From: Omphalotus guepiniiformis
Taxonomy: Eukaryota; Basidiomycota; Agaricomycetes; Agaricales; Omphalotaceae
Assembly: GCA_028554645.1 (NCBI GenBank)
Contig: JAQOOI010000022.1
Span: forward strand, 1,488,001 to 1,552,000
Reading direction: 5' to 3'
DNA: 64,000 bases
A program made the position numbers and the translations under genes. This document shows, piece by piece, positions 46,442 through 57,812 of this stretch (position 1 is its first letter; every line of letters begins with the position of its first letter). The notes under the pieces are model-generated. The model was given only the letters and a program-made list of their open reading frames with translations, searched no databases and was not told the origin of the DNA.

Positions 46442-47222
46442 ATGCCTATGACCTTAGTTATACCAGATGGGTAAACATGGCCCCTCACGCTTCTAGCGCA
46501 TGTCTAATTCTCAACGTAGCTTCTCTTATGTCGGAGGAGCTTTGCTCTCTACAGTTGTCTTGCTTCTCGGCCAGGGATTCACTGTTTCCAAGTTCCGCAG
46601 CAAAGCTGGTGTCAAGTATCCCCAGAGTTCGTCGTAAATTTCTGTTATGTGTCTATGCTGGAATTTACCGGGGCCCTTTCAAAAGTGTATGCTGAAAAGA
46701 GCGAATCAGATGCTTCATTGAATGCTCGCAAGTTCAATTGTGCCCAGCGTCAGGTTCTTAAGCAGAACATACATTCAATTCGCTGACATATTGCACTTAC
46801 AGGTGCACACCAGAACACGTTAGAGAGCATTCCGTCCATATACCTGACGTGAGTCGTACACTATGGCACTAAAGGCTGTTGTGGACACCCTTTGTTTCAA
46901 GAACTTTGCTTGCAGGCCTCAAATTCCCGAAATTTGCTGCAGGCGCATGTTTGTTCTGGACTTTCAGCCGTATAATGTATACACGCGGATACTGTTCCGG
47001 TGAACCTCAAAAAGTATTCTTATCATGCTTAACACTCCTGGTGATTCTTTTTTAAAAACTCGTTATTTTTTCTAGCGCCTTTCCAAGGGAGGGGCCTTTC
47101 ATAGTCTAATCCTCGTGGGTATGCCTCCTACTTGCGAGCGTCAATTTGCTGCTTCTGATACTTCTTGTCCAGGTCTCTTGGGAACCTCGATTTACAATAT
47201 TGCTACCATGATTTCTGCTTGA
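46442..47222 (+). CDS. Microsomal glutathione S-transferase 3-like MAPEG protein
   Basis: Small membrane enzyme of the MAPEG family, conjugating or peroxidase-type reactions with glutathione in the ER. Seven exons (46442-46470, 46520-46626, 46686-46748, 46803-46848, 46902-47013, 47076-47118, 47173-47222) give 149 residues, the normal size. It reads MPMTLVIPDGFSYVGGALL, then VSKFRSKAGVKYPQMY, FNCAQRAHQNTLESIP, LAGLKFPKFAAG and LGTSIYNIA. The FNCAQRAHQNTLE block is the MAPEG signature, and four hydrophobic segments fit the fold. The start exon is short; it was chosen because VIPDGFSYV joins in frame, while a later ATG at 46500 would give an atypical N-terminus. The acceptor at 46901 is preferred over a closer AG for frame reasons. 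Confidence 0.87.
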
Positions 47223-47439
47223 ATGTAACCTTAGACCTATGGGGTGATACTGGATTTAAAATCAGTTTAAAGAGTGATCATGGTGTGAATGTTACCTATC
47301 ATTGAGAAGCCGGCGCCTAGATCGACCTCACGTGATCATATCTGGAAAAGGCAAGTGAGGTAGACCATTGTCCGCCGCACGGACCTCTAATGCACTCGAC
47401 ACCCGTTACTTTGTTTTGTCCATCACCACATTCTAAGAG

Positions 47440-48928
47440 ATGCCCAAGGACTTCTCGAGACCGAGCTTGCCAACCTCCTCGTCTGATTTCGCTTTACCGT
47501 CCAGTTACTCTGTGGCCTCTACCTCTTCCGTGACGCTCGAGGATTCCAGTATTTTACAACGTTTTCGTCGTCCTAGCCTTCTGGCTCCAAAAGCGACTTA
47601 CCTCACCGAAAGTCGCCTTCACAGTCCTTTAGCGGCTTCCTTCACACATCAGTCTTCTCCTGTCAAGCGTAAAGTCTACAACGATGATGATTGTCCTGAG
47701 GACGCCCAGATGTACCGGGACAGGCTTTTTGGCGACAGCTCGCCTTCAGGCAGCTCCGAGAATCCTACTCCACCATTACAAGCACCAGAGAATATTGAAG
47801 ATCTTGACGACCTAGGTGGAAAGTCGAACAAAGCCCGGGTTATACACACTCCTCCAAGAAAGTCAACGACAGATGGTCATAGTGCCCGTCGCCGTCTTTC
47901 ACTTCCTGTTCGTGTTTCTGTCGTTCTCTGTTGCGAAGAATAACATGTTGAATGATGCTTATAGGTGAAACAACCTCGTATAGCTAACCTTCTAGCGGAC
48001 TCTCGTCCCGCGGAGAACGAGGTAAAATCGGAGGCTGCCTTTCAGCGTCTGGTGGCTTCTGGCGCGGAACTTCCTATACACCCCCGCACGCCCAGGTCTA
48101 TTTCTGATCGAGGTCGTTACCCAGAGGAAGCGGGGCAGGAGGAGACACAAAGAGAAGATACTCCGAGTGATGATGAAGCTGGCGATGAACCGTTCGCTTC
48201 TTATCCTTCAAGTGGCAGCGAGCCTATTGCTATCGTGAAAAAAAGTCACACATCGTCAAATAGCGTTAATGGTGATGACCTGAATACCATGAGCATCTCT
48301 GAAAGTCCAAGCTGCAGTAGCTTAGCTATGGATGTTGACGTGGTATGGCTATATTATTTGATATTATGCTAGGATATCGTCTCACGTAACGTTCTACTCA
48401 GCCATCGGGTTCCCCCTCTGTATCTTCAGTGTCTTCTACGCCAATAAATCATTGGCGATACACGCCACCCCCTACGACAAGTGCAGTTCGCTCAAATAAG
48501 CGTAAATGTAAGGTTATTGGCTTAATTATTGGTGTATAGCTAATGGTATTTTTATAGTGGACGATCGATTCGATCCTTATCCGATCGCTTCAAAACGACG
48601 AGCTGTTTCCCCTTCTGTCTCCTACCTACGAGACTCCCACTCAATAGGTTCTCCTATTAATCGTAGTAATCCCCGCCTACCGATTGCAATACCTGTCTCG
48701 GTACCAGGATCTAATGTGAACTCAGCGGCTTCTTCTCCTACTGTGGGTAGTTCTTATCCAGTTTCACTAACTCGACCTGTCTCGATGACGTCGAGTCCTA
48801 CTCTACGAGCATCAATGGGCTTAGCGAGCCCCATTTTGAGGCCTCTTGCTCGTGGAATCAGAAGAGATGGGGATGAGAAAGAGGTCGAGGGAGCTGGTGA
48901 AGCAGTGGGAGGGCTGAGTCTCGGATGA
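47440..48928 (+). CDS. Disordered nuclear-type protein, unrecognised
   Basis: Protein of 440 residues in four exons (47440-47907, 47965-48342, 48402-48507, 48558-48928). I do not recognise the family. It is Ser/Pro-rich throughout with many SP/TP sites, two acidic stretches, and two basic motifs that look like nuclear signals: SPVKRKVYNDDD and SNKRKLDDRFDPYP followed by SKRRAVSPS. KQPRIANLLADSRPAENEVK and ERDRGRYPEE-like segments (SDRGRYPEE) look like short conserved motifs in an otherwise unstructured chain. The splice junctions all keep frame, which supports a real gene. A transcription or cell-cycle cofactor is possible but only a guess. Confidence 0.7.
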
Positions 48929-49256
48929 TCTGATTCTTTCGCCATCTGAATACCTACGAGCGTCTTAGCTTTGGTGACCGTGAGGAATTCTCTACCATGT
49001 TAAAACATCATAACTCATGCTAAGTCGCCTCCAGATTAGATACTTTTTGCCGCACATCCCACGCCATACCGCTGATATCTTAAGCTTCCCGACTTTGTCG
49101 CTGTAAGTTTTTTTCTTACTTCCTTCTGTCTTCTAGATTATGTACCCATCTGATCAATATTTTCCAGCAAATAACAATAATCTTCCCCTATATCATATAT
49201 ATATGAAGTATCAATGTTTTACACATGTATCTTCCAATCGGCCTTCTGTATTATTA
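48929..49256. terminator. Convergent 3' region before the amidase gene
   Basis: About 330 AT-rich bases between two converging genes, with a TATATATATATG run near 49194-49205. No exon recognised. Confidence 0.5.
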
Positions 49257-51480
49257 CTATAGTTCCGCAATTGCGGGCGCTGCTTTCAAGGCCTCATCAA
49301 TAATCTCTGACATGGCGATCACTGCTTCCTCCTCGAGTGTTCTCCCTACCACTTGGACGCAGATAGGTGCATTCTTGAAAGTTTTTGGATCGTCTATCCA
49401 AGAGGTCAGTGAAACTCAATGAAAAGAGATGCGACGGACAAAATTGGTAGTTCGCCTGGTCTACGTCACTATGAAACTTGTGAGGCGGTCTCTGGACATC
49501 TACTTGCTCGTCGACCTTTGACACGGGAATCACTAGGGCACTATAGTCCAGCAAGTTCCACACCATCGTATAGTTCGCGCCCCTAGGATAAATCGAAACA
49601 AATCAATTGCAGAAGTGAGGCGGATCGCCAAGGTACATTACTTGTTCATGCCATGAGGAGGTGCTGCATATGGTGCGACTGGCGATATGATTGCATCGAT
49701 GGGCCGGCCAGTACCAGTAACAGTGACAGTTGCCTCCCATTGGTTCAGATATTCTTGACGCAGATCTCGCTTCTTTCTCTGTATTTGCCAGAGCTGGTAT
49801 GCAGAAATACCTTCGGTTGGTCGAAAGTCGGTATCACTTGCGACACCATCCTCTTCGAGACCCATACTGGAAATCACTGGTTCCCCGGTAACAGCTGTAA
49901 CGACTCGGTAGTCTTCCTCTGCTCCAGAACCCCAAATTCCTCGCTGAGGTTACCTTTGTTATAATTCACCAAAGTTAAGTAGTATATTCTCACCATACAG
50001 GCACACATCTCCTCATGCCTATGAGCTTTCCAGTCGATCACTTAAAGGGGACTCAGAAGAGGCAATTTGGAACTCAAGAAAGTCAAATACCTTGATGCCC
50101 AGCCACTTGTAGAGCTCGTTTGACCATTTCAAGGCCCCGTAGAATGGGCGGATGGGGCCGAATGAGACCGTCATCCCAAAGTATTGCAAAACAGAGCTTC
50201 TTTCCGAAACCATGATCAGCCAGATTGTATTCATCATCGCTCCAGCGCTTTCGCACAGCGAGTGGATCCTTGAGCCAAGGCTTTGCATCGATCACAGCTT
50301 TAAGGAAGTTCTTGACGCCCGATATACTGTTTGACAGTGGCCCTAGAACGGACAAAACTGAATCTTGACCCTCGAGAGAGTTGACGCAACCTGCATAAGG
50401 GACTCGTCCATAGGAAGGCCTCAACCCGTAGAGACCACAAAACCCCGATGGAATACGGATTGACCTGGGTTCAAATTCCAGAATCAGTCACGTTCATTTT
50501 GTTCTAGTTTACTCACCCTCCTATGTCGGATCCAACGCCTTCATTCGACGTGTGTCAATCCCTGGAATCAAAGGGCACTCAATTGGACATCACCCACCTA
50601 TCGGACTTCCTTTGAGAGCTGTGAAAATACGCTTAGAGTGATATTATCAGGTACGTCAGAAAATTTCTCATACCGACTAATGCCCCCTCACCCCCAGAAG
50701 ACCCGCCGGACGTCAAGCTTCGATTATGAGGGTTGACTGTGCGTCCAAAGACATGATTGAAAGTTTCAGGCCACTACTCGATGTTACTCAGTTCATAAAG
50801 GGACAGAAGGACAGACAGATTTGGGTACCATAAGAGTCTGTGGAATGTTTGTCTTTACAAATGGCACAGCTCCGGCGTTCTCCAATATATCAACAAGAAC
50901 GGCATTCCGTTCAGCATATTGGCCGACCCAGGACACATAACCTTTGAAAAAATAAGAACACCTAGGATAGAACTTGAATAAAAAAAGGCGTTACCCATGC
51001 AAGATTCTAGACCCTGAATATTAATCTGATCCTTTAAAGACACCGGTAGACCATGAAGGGGTCCAACGGTCCTGCCAGTTTCCTTCAGACGCCGGTCGAG
51101 TTCTGCGGCACGAGTCAATGCACGATCAACAAAGATTTCGGTAAGGCAGTTAGTCTGTGCTTTCTCATAAGCTATCACATAAAGCGGACCGTAGCAATGC
51201 AATCACTCACGAGTTGATGGGCAATGATTGCTCTCTTATAAAAAGCTGATGTGACAGACACCGATGACCACTCTCCACTTGCAAGCCTGGCTAGAAGTAT
51301 ATCCACGTTAGAATTAGTGATAGTGAGCTCTGCTTGACTCAAAAGGCCACATGTTTCGGGGACATGCATGATATCGAGAACATCCTGAGAGGGAGTATTG
51401 GGTAAGACCCACTCCTTTGGAATAGCAGTCTGTTGAGCAGCCTTCTTTGCTTCCGCGATAGTCCTCCATCCTTGAGACAT
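49257..51480 (-). CDS. Amidase signature enzyme (acetamidase-like), with one apparent frame break
   Basis: Hydrolase of short amides, family AS. Eleven exons (51480-51211, 51154-50995, 50941-50829, 50774-50674, 50618-50598, 50538-50517, 50464-50091, 50040-49994, 49943-49642, 49582-49440, 49393-49257). The triad is visible: Lys in PVSLKDQ, cis-Ser in TSGGSSGGEG and Ser in GSDIGGSIRIP; PLHGLPV and FCGLYGLRPS also fit. Two exons are tiny (21 and 22 nt). The total is one base over a whole number of codons. The surplus sits in exon 4, where A50760-A50763 gives ACTTTTCAATCA instead of the expected ACTTTCAATCA of WPETFNHVFGRT. With one A less the product is 562 residues. Either a sequencing error or a recent inactivating change. 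Confidence 0.85.
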
Positions 51481-51856
51481 CTTCAGCAAGCGAGGATAGG
51501 AAGTCAGGGAGAGTGGAAAAGGATCACGGCCAATTCACAAGGGTTAAAGATTAATGACCACGCGATAACACGATGATAAGCTTGTGGGATTGGAGATAAT
51601 ACGGTACATCGAAGAAAAGCCTCAGTTCGCCGTCCGAGAGCAAGTCAGTAAGTAAATAAGCAGCAGGAGATGAAACCTATTGAAGAACAACATCGATATA
51701 GGACAGTGGTGACCCTTCTGAGGAGTTGCTAAAGAGTCGCGTAGTTAGCAAATGAGCGTGACAGGTAGATACACAGAGATACACGCTACGTCATATGTCA
51801 CGCTGTTGCTGCTACCGGCACTTTCACCCGGCATTCAATTTCCTGTTCTCTTGCTC
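51481..51856. promoter_or_regulatory. Divergent promoter region, amidase and APC5
   Basis: About 375 bases between divergent starts. An open frame runs into APC5 from 51752, adding 35 residues with a hydrophobic stretch not expected for APC5; I treat it as 5' UTR. No distinct motif seen. Confidence 0.45.
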
Positions 51857-54757
51857 ATGGACGAACACCAGCCACCCACATATTATCCTCTCCAACCTCA
51901 TCACATTGCTCTTTTATATCTTTTTGATCTGGCATTCAGGGGCTACGACATCAAATGCTTTGAGCCCGAGTTCCTCATATATGTTCATCGTATGCTCCTC
52001 GATGAGGTTGCGGAGGCACGTAGGTTGCTCTAATATTCACCCTCCCGTTTTGACGTGTATCAGGTAGCGCAACCAAAGTCTGCCCTCTCGATTAAAAAGA
52101 AGCTTTCGGCTGCCCCCAAGAACCAGGATGGGGATGCTCCAGCGTTGATATCGGCTTTCACGACTTTCGTAAGTCAGTTTCTACACCTCACCCATTTACC
52201 TCTGAATTAGAGAGGGTCAAGAAACTGGAAACCGTAGAAGACTTGATAACCTTTTTCTCTGGTTCGTGTCTTCCATGATGTGTATCTCCCCTCTCATGTT
52301 GTTTCAGGCGTACCTCCACTATTTATCGAGAAGAATGATGACGATGTAAGTTAAAAACATCGGACTATCATGTTGAAACTCTTACAAGTTCTATTTTCAG
52401 GAACTTCCGATATTTGTATCTATCACGCATCTCCTCGACGTCAACCACCCATAACGTGTACCTTTCTTAATAGGCGCGGCGCTCGCTGTATGGCTATTTC
52501 TGCCGTCGCTGTTTCGTCAGCTTTTTGAAACTTTCATTTTCCGGAGTGGTCCAGCTACACAACGCTTTCCAGCTTTGGTGGAGTGGTCAGTCTACGGGAT
52601 TCGGTTCTATACCCAAAGACCAGCTGAACAACGGTTTGTTCGTGTATGATTAGTTGAATAGCTTAAGATTTATTTTGCTTAGCCGAAAACTACATCTACA
52701 AGACACAAAGTGACCGCCAGAACTGGGCAGATGCGGAATCATATCAAGAGTGAGTCAATACGATCGTTTCTCTTCCTTCGATTGGACTTATCTGGCCCCA
52801 GATGGATGAAAGCTCAGGCCGTCGGAGACGAAACCCTGATAAAGGAGAGTCTCAGATCGTTCTTTGAACAGCGATTCCACGAAGGAAGCGATTCGTAGGG
52901 ATTCACTTCCTCTGTACCACACGTAATTTCATGGTGTTTTACAGCGGAGTGCGGCAGCTTGCCCTGCTAAACTTGGTGAGGTTTCACTATACGAACGGTG
53001 AATATACGGCAGCTCGAAAGGTGTGTTGAGCTACTTGGATTTCTAATACGCGACTGAACCTCCTTCGCAGCTGCTGTCAGAGGCAATCAGTGTCTCGAGG
53101 ACAAACGGAGACAGGCTCACCCTTCAGCAATGTATCAGGTAGGTGTTGTAGCGCCATTCTTGAAACGAATGCCCTCTCTGACTCTGGGTCTAGTATGCTA
53201 CATCGTTTTCCACCATCTGTCCCTGAACAGAAATCCCCGATCAACGAAATACAACCCAATCTCAACCCTCTAGATATCCTGTATGATGTCAAGAAACTAA
53301 TAGATGAGAAAAATGTTCGTCCAATCAGGCCTTACTTTCATCAAGTATTCCAGAATGTTTTGTAGGAACAACCCTTAAGCGTGTCCTTCGTCAAGATTGC
53401 TCAAGCGATGGGAGTATACGATCTCTGGCTTGAAGGGCATACAAATACAATATCAGATTCAGACCAATGGGCACAGCACGCTGTTCAAGCCATCGTATGG
53501 AGTGCTGCTGGTATAAAATGGCCATATCATTCTAGGGTCAGAGCACTCACCAAGTTGCAGGTTGTGAGGATCTCGGAAGTGTTGAAAGCGATCTTGTCAT
53601 TGCTTTCACTGAACCAGGTGGAACCGATAATAATCGAATATCTACGGTTCTGAACCAAGCTTATAGAGTAAGCACAACAATCTTTGATAGAAGAAATGGG
53701 AAATTTAAATTACTACTCTAGACGCGCACGACAGGGAAGCTACGACAATGCGCTCGCCATGCTTTTGGATCCTTCAACTTGGCAAGGTCTTGCCATGCCA
53801 GATTATCTTCTATGGGCACAGGAAGTATGGCATGTCTTGGCTCTGAGGGCTACGCGGCGGTATGTGTTTCTTCTCCCTTGCTCCGTCGTACTGACTCTCT
53901 GAGTCTCAATGCTCACAGTGGCCAGGACCGCTTGTATCGTGAATTTCTCTTGCCTCGACACCCACCTGGAGATTTCGACCCTAGAACTTATGCGCTACAG
54001 GCACTTCCTACTGTTAGCAGTAAGATTGCTGACTCTTTATACGAAGTCATGCAGATGCGAGTCAGATCAACAGTCCCTTGCCTTATGACATGACACTGTT
54101 TTAACGCATATATATTCTAGGAAAATGATCAGAATGCAACAGCCATAGAACCATTGCTGAAGTCTCTGTGGCATTCCGAGTTTCTCTTTCGATTGAATTA
54201 TTATCGAACTGGAATCATCTTCTTAGCTGATGTCGGACTTGAGTTCGGCATGTCCAAGCGTTGCCGAAGGATGATTGAAGAGATAATGCCTCAGGTAACG
54301 TCGCCCCTTCGTCGCCTCAATTTACACATTTTCAATGCACTCGCTGCTTAGCTCATCACAGGAAACGACCTTGAACAACTAGCCTTGGCAGCATTCACCC
54401 TTGGCCGTTGCATAATAATGGCTGAAGAATCTTCATGTAAATCCAAATCTTGTTATCTAGTCCATGACTCACACAAGACGTTTAGCAACGGCCCTGCAAG
54501 AAGCAGTAAGATGGCTATCTTTGGCTGAAACAAACTTCACGCTGCTTCAGATGTATCCCTCGGTCACTGAGGTACAGTATCTGCTCTCAGTAATATACAA
54601 CACAATGGGTCTAGAATCAGAACGGGATGCCGCTGCTGAGCGCCATATCAAAAGTCGGGAGCGGCAGAAGGAATTGGAGACTGCAGTTGTGGACGAAGAG
54701 GTCGGTGAGATCATTGGCATGGTTAGCAACATCGGGATATCCCTTTCTTTGAGATGA
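51857..54757 (+). CDS. APC5: Anaphase-promoting complex subunit 5
   Basis: TPR scaffold subunit of the APC/C ubiquitin ligase. Eighteen exons close to 663 residues: 51857-52006, 52064-52168, 52213-52261, 52308-52345, 52401-52415, 52474-52633, 52683-52749, 52802-52894, 52945-53020, 53071-53138, 53194-53314, 53366-53510, 53561-53667, 53735-53859, 53919-54060, 54121-54294, 54352-54436, 54486-54757. Supporting segments: HHIALLYLFDLAFRGYD at the N-terminus, VRQLALLNLVRFHYTNGEYT, ARKLLSEAISVSRTNGD, ALQEAVRWLSLAETNF, and helical TPR-like repeats to the end. The paired helix pattern RFHYTNGEYTAARKLLSEAI is typical for Apc5. Exon 5 is 15 nt. The donor of intron 1 has an alternative 13 bases later; other junctions are fixed by frame. 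Confidence 0.82.
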
Positions 54758-55000
54758 AACTAGGGTAGGCTATATCAAATCATTGTGGCTTTCTGTATGT
54801 ATGTAACTTAATAGACTGCTTTCGACAAATTACTGCTGGATCAAGTTATGGTATATATTCTGGCTGCGCTGCTAAAGAGAGTTCAAGCCGCCGGCCCGGA
54901 GGGGGGTTGCAAGCCACTTCTTTCTCCCTCCACATCAACACCTCTACGGGCTTTATTTACTTCGCACTTTCACTTTCACTCCACCCGAAAACTCATTGAG

Positions 55001-56131
55001 ATGAGTACTGCACCTAAACTCACAAAAAAGCAGAAGAAGGCAATCGCATTTCGTGAACGCAAATCTGGGAAGGGAGTGCATAAAGATGCTAGCGGTCGTT
55101 TGGAGAATGACGAAATTCCTGAGCTGGAAATCCAGGACCTCATTGATGCTGAGGATGGTCAGATGGAGGATGGGAATGTGGATAAAAAAAAGGCAGACTC
55201 GGATAAGAAAACCAAGAGTCATGTTTCAAGTAAAGGGAAGGAGAAAGCAGAAGGCAAAGGTGATGCTTCGGCTTCAGCAAAGAAAAAGAGGAAGCGGGAG
55301 ATGGACGCGGACGCTGAAGAAGAGGTAGACAAGAAAGCAGAAAGCCCGACTAAGAAGAAACAGAAGAACAGCAAAGGAGAGGGCGAGGACGAAGGTAGTC
55401 CTGGCGTGCAGGAAAAACATAAACGTTTTATTCTTTTCATTGGTGCGCATACCCCCACTCAATGAGATTCTTAGCTGCTACTGACTCATAATGGATGTCA
55501 GGGAATCTCAAATACACCACTTCAGTGGAGTCCATACAAACTCACTTTTCTGCTTGTGGTTCGTATACCCCGATTGCTAAGTCCTCTATACTCACCAGCA
55601 TGTTCCTATTCCTTAGATCCCCCGCCTACTGTTCGACTACTTACACCTAAATCTTCGGCTACAACCATCAAATCGAAGGGGTGTGCTTTTCTAGAGTTTA
55701 CGCATCGCAATGCGCTGCAACAGGCTCTCAAGCTCCATCATTCTCAGCTCGATGGTCGCTCTATAAACGTAGAATTGACTGCAGGAGGTGGTGGCAAAAG
55801 TGAGACACGATTGTCGAAATTGAAAGAGCGCAACAAGAACTTGTTTAGCCAGAGAGTAAGTATCTACCCTTGGCCTCACACATGAGAATTCATCTTCTTG
55901 CAGAAGGAACGTTCGGAAAAGAAGGGAGATGAAGAAGCAGCTGGTCCCAAGTCTCTGCGGTATTCTGCCACCTCAGGTATAGAAGAAGTGCTTGCTACGA
56001 AGAAAACCTGGACAGTGGACGATACGGAGGATAGCAACACACATCGAGGTGGTACAAAGCACAAAAGCAAAGTTTTTAAAAGGCGGGCGAAGGATTGGGG
56101 GTCTGGCGCAAACGCTATTCCTGTCGGGTAA
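55001..56131 (+). CDS. NOP6: NOP6-like nucleolar RNA-binding protein
   Basis: Single-RRM protein of 321 residues (exons 55001-55442, 55502-55558, 55617-55855, 55904-56131), probably in 40S ribosome assembly. The N-terminal half is very Lys-rich with alternating acidic runs (KKTKSHVSSKGKEKAEGKG, KKKRKREMDADAEEEVDKK). The RRM begins FILFIGNLKYTTSVESIQ, with RNP1-like SKGCAFLEF and a closing INVELTAGGGGK. The C-terminus ends FKRRAKDWGSGANAIPVG. The Lys-rich tail plus FIGNLKYT-type RRM is the Nop6 layout. Upstream in-frame codons exist, but the ATG at 55001 (MSTAPKLTKKQKK) is the family-like start. Confidence 0.83.
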
Positions 56132-56251
56132 ACACTGGCAGTACCTTTCTACTTCATTGACTCCATGATTTATATTATGCATTTCCACATACAATGCGTA
56201 TAGGATGTAAATATATGTCCAATAATAAAAGGGATCCGGTCCCAAACGTGT

Positions 56252-57598
56252 TCATGAAACTAGAATAAAGATAAGGAACTGCCCAAATAATATAAGTCAG
56301 CAGCAACAGAGAAAACGCGGCTCAGACTCACGAAGACAATAAGTACACCAAATATCTTAAGCATTAACCACCTGTTACTAGATATACTAGCGTAGTATTT
56401 AAGGAGCTCCCGCTGGGCGCCACTGACATTGGATGCGATATCCTGAGTATCTGCATCGATGCGTTGTACAGTCTCCCCCTGTTCTGCGACCATGTTTGCA
56501 AGTTGCATGAATATCTGGCCAAGCTCAGCAATGGTAGCTTCAATTGATTCTATCGCATTCGAGCGAGATTGAATGTAAGAATCCTGCATATAATAGTTAG
56601 TCGCACAATGTCGCAGTCGCTAAGACACATACCTGCTGCTCAATCATTTGCATTTGCATGAATGCACCTCCGTTATGTGAACCAGAACCCTCTTCGGCCG
56701 CTTCTAGGTTCAACGCAAGGACATCGCCATTTTGAGTGGCGCGCGCTTTCCCTTTAGAGTCGAAACGACTCGGACTACCATCGCCCATTGGATCACCCCG
56801 AGGATTAAATAGGACTGAACCTGTTGCAGTGCAAGATTAGCAAACAGTAGACGAAAGTGTCTGGTCACCACTAACTAGACGGAGGTTGTTGCGCGGCGGA
56901 TGATGCAGTGTACATGAACTGCTCTGTGCGATCCTTCGATTCCTTCATGTTCTACGGGAAGACGTTCATGAATATGGTGCAACTACGATGTCAAGCAAAG
57001 TTAAATACCTGAGTGCGGACCTCCAAAACCTCTTGAAAAGCTACACTTGTGTCGGCCAGTTTGCTTTGGAGCAGAGTCACAACATTCTTATTATGTTCGT
57101 CTATCTGCTTCGCCTCCTCCGACTTGGTCCCTTGTGCCCTCTTTTGCTTCACATATGCCTGCAATGTCGCTATCTGCTTGTTGATACTCGCAAGGTCTTG
57201 TTTGATTACAAAGGTGAGTTCCTGGATATCAAGGAGAATGAGGAAAGGTAGCAAGTATACGTCATTTTACACGCACACTAATTTCAACAGGTCTATCGTC
57301 GAACAGTGTTTTCCGCTTCGCCACTATTGAGGACACCAGTATCAGCTAATGTTGACCACTAATTGATATACAGAACATACATACATTGCGACAATTTACC
57401 CAGCTTTATGGTCGTGCTACTAATATCCTTTCCTATCGTAGAAGCCATACGAGAAAATTCGGTTTTACTGGTTCCAGCATTTCCATTGGCCTGTAACAGC
57501 CTTTGCTTGGCTTCTCCGCCGCGAGAAGGAAGCGAGGACCTGGTCCGTATGGATTCAACGCATGTTCTAAACTCGTTTGTTCGGTCCTGAAGAGGCAT
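56252..57598 (-). CDS. SED5: Golgi t-SNARE SED5 (syntaxin 5)
   Basis: Qa-SNARE for ER-Golgi and intra-Golgi fusion. Seven exons (57598-57385, 57323-57277, 57221-57009, 56951-56876, 56820-56633, 56583-56332, 56278-56252) give 338 residues. The N-terminal peptide MPLQDRTNEF is the Sly1-binding motif. KLGKLSQLAKRKTLFDDRP and IKQDLASINKQIATLQAYVK belong to the Habc bundle. The SNARE helix runs SRSNAIESIEATIAELGQIF, MQLANMVAEQGETVQRIDAD with the central Gln, and ends before the membrane anchor LMLKIFGVLIVFFLIFILVS. The last exon is 27 nt and encodes only the end of the anchor. The acceptor chosen there is the first of two possible AGs, because it alone completes the anchor. Confidence 0.93.
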
Positions 57599-57812
57599 TT
57601 ATGTTTGAGAGGAGTTATGAAGGAGGATTACTGTATGAGTATGGTCTGCCGTCGAGTTTACAGCCAATTGTGGATCTAAAAAGGCCGTAAAAAGGCAAGT
57701 ACCGGACGTGGCTCTCGGGTCACGTGCCTAGAACGCGTCCACGTCACGCGTCACAATATACTAAGTCTGTAATTTTGGGGACCCAAAGTTTGGGCTGCTG
57801 ACAGCCTCCTGT
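57599..57812. promoter_or_regulatory. Divergent promoter region, SED5 and glycerol-3-phosphate dehydrogenase
   Basis: Contains a CACGTG box (57721-57726) and ACGCGT twice, at 57733-57738 and 57746-57751, within 31 bp, flanked by ACGTCAC. If the dehydrogenase uses its second ATG (57942), the promoter extends to 57941. Which gene these boxes serve cannot be told. Confidence 0.45.

Noticed and set aside
46288..46695. 136-codon open frame over the start of the MGST3-like gene
   Set aside because: Its sequence has no family similarity and runs in another frame across exons that splice cleanly into a MAPEG protein.
50468..50479. GGTTCAAATTCC resembling a tRNA B box
   Set aside because: It lies inside a 52-bp amidase intron; no A box or cloverleaf fits within 100 bp.
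53660..53740. Apparent non-canonical intron in APC5 (TAGA shared at both ends)
   Set aside because: A later acceptor (CGACAG at 53729-53734) gives an ordinary GT-AG intron in frame, so no anomaly is needed.
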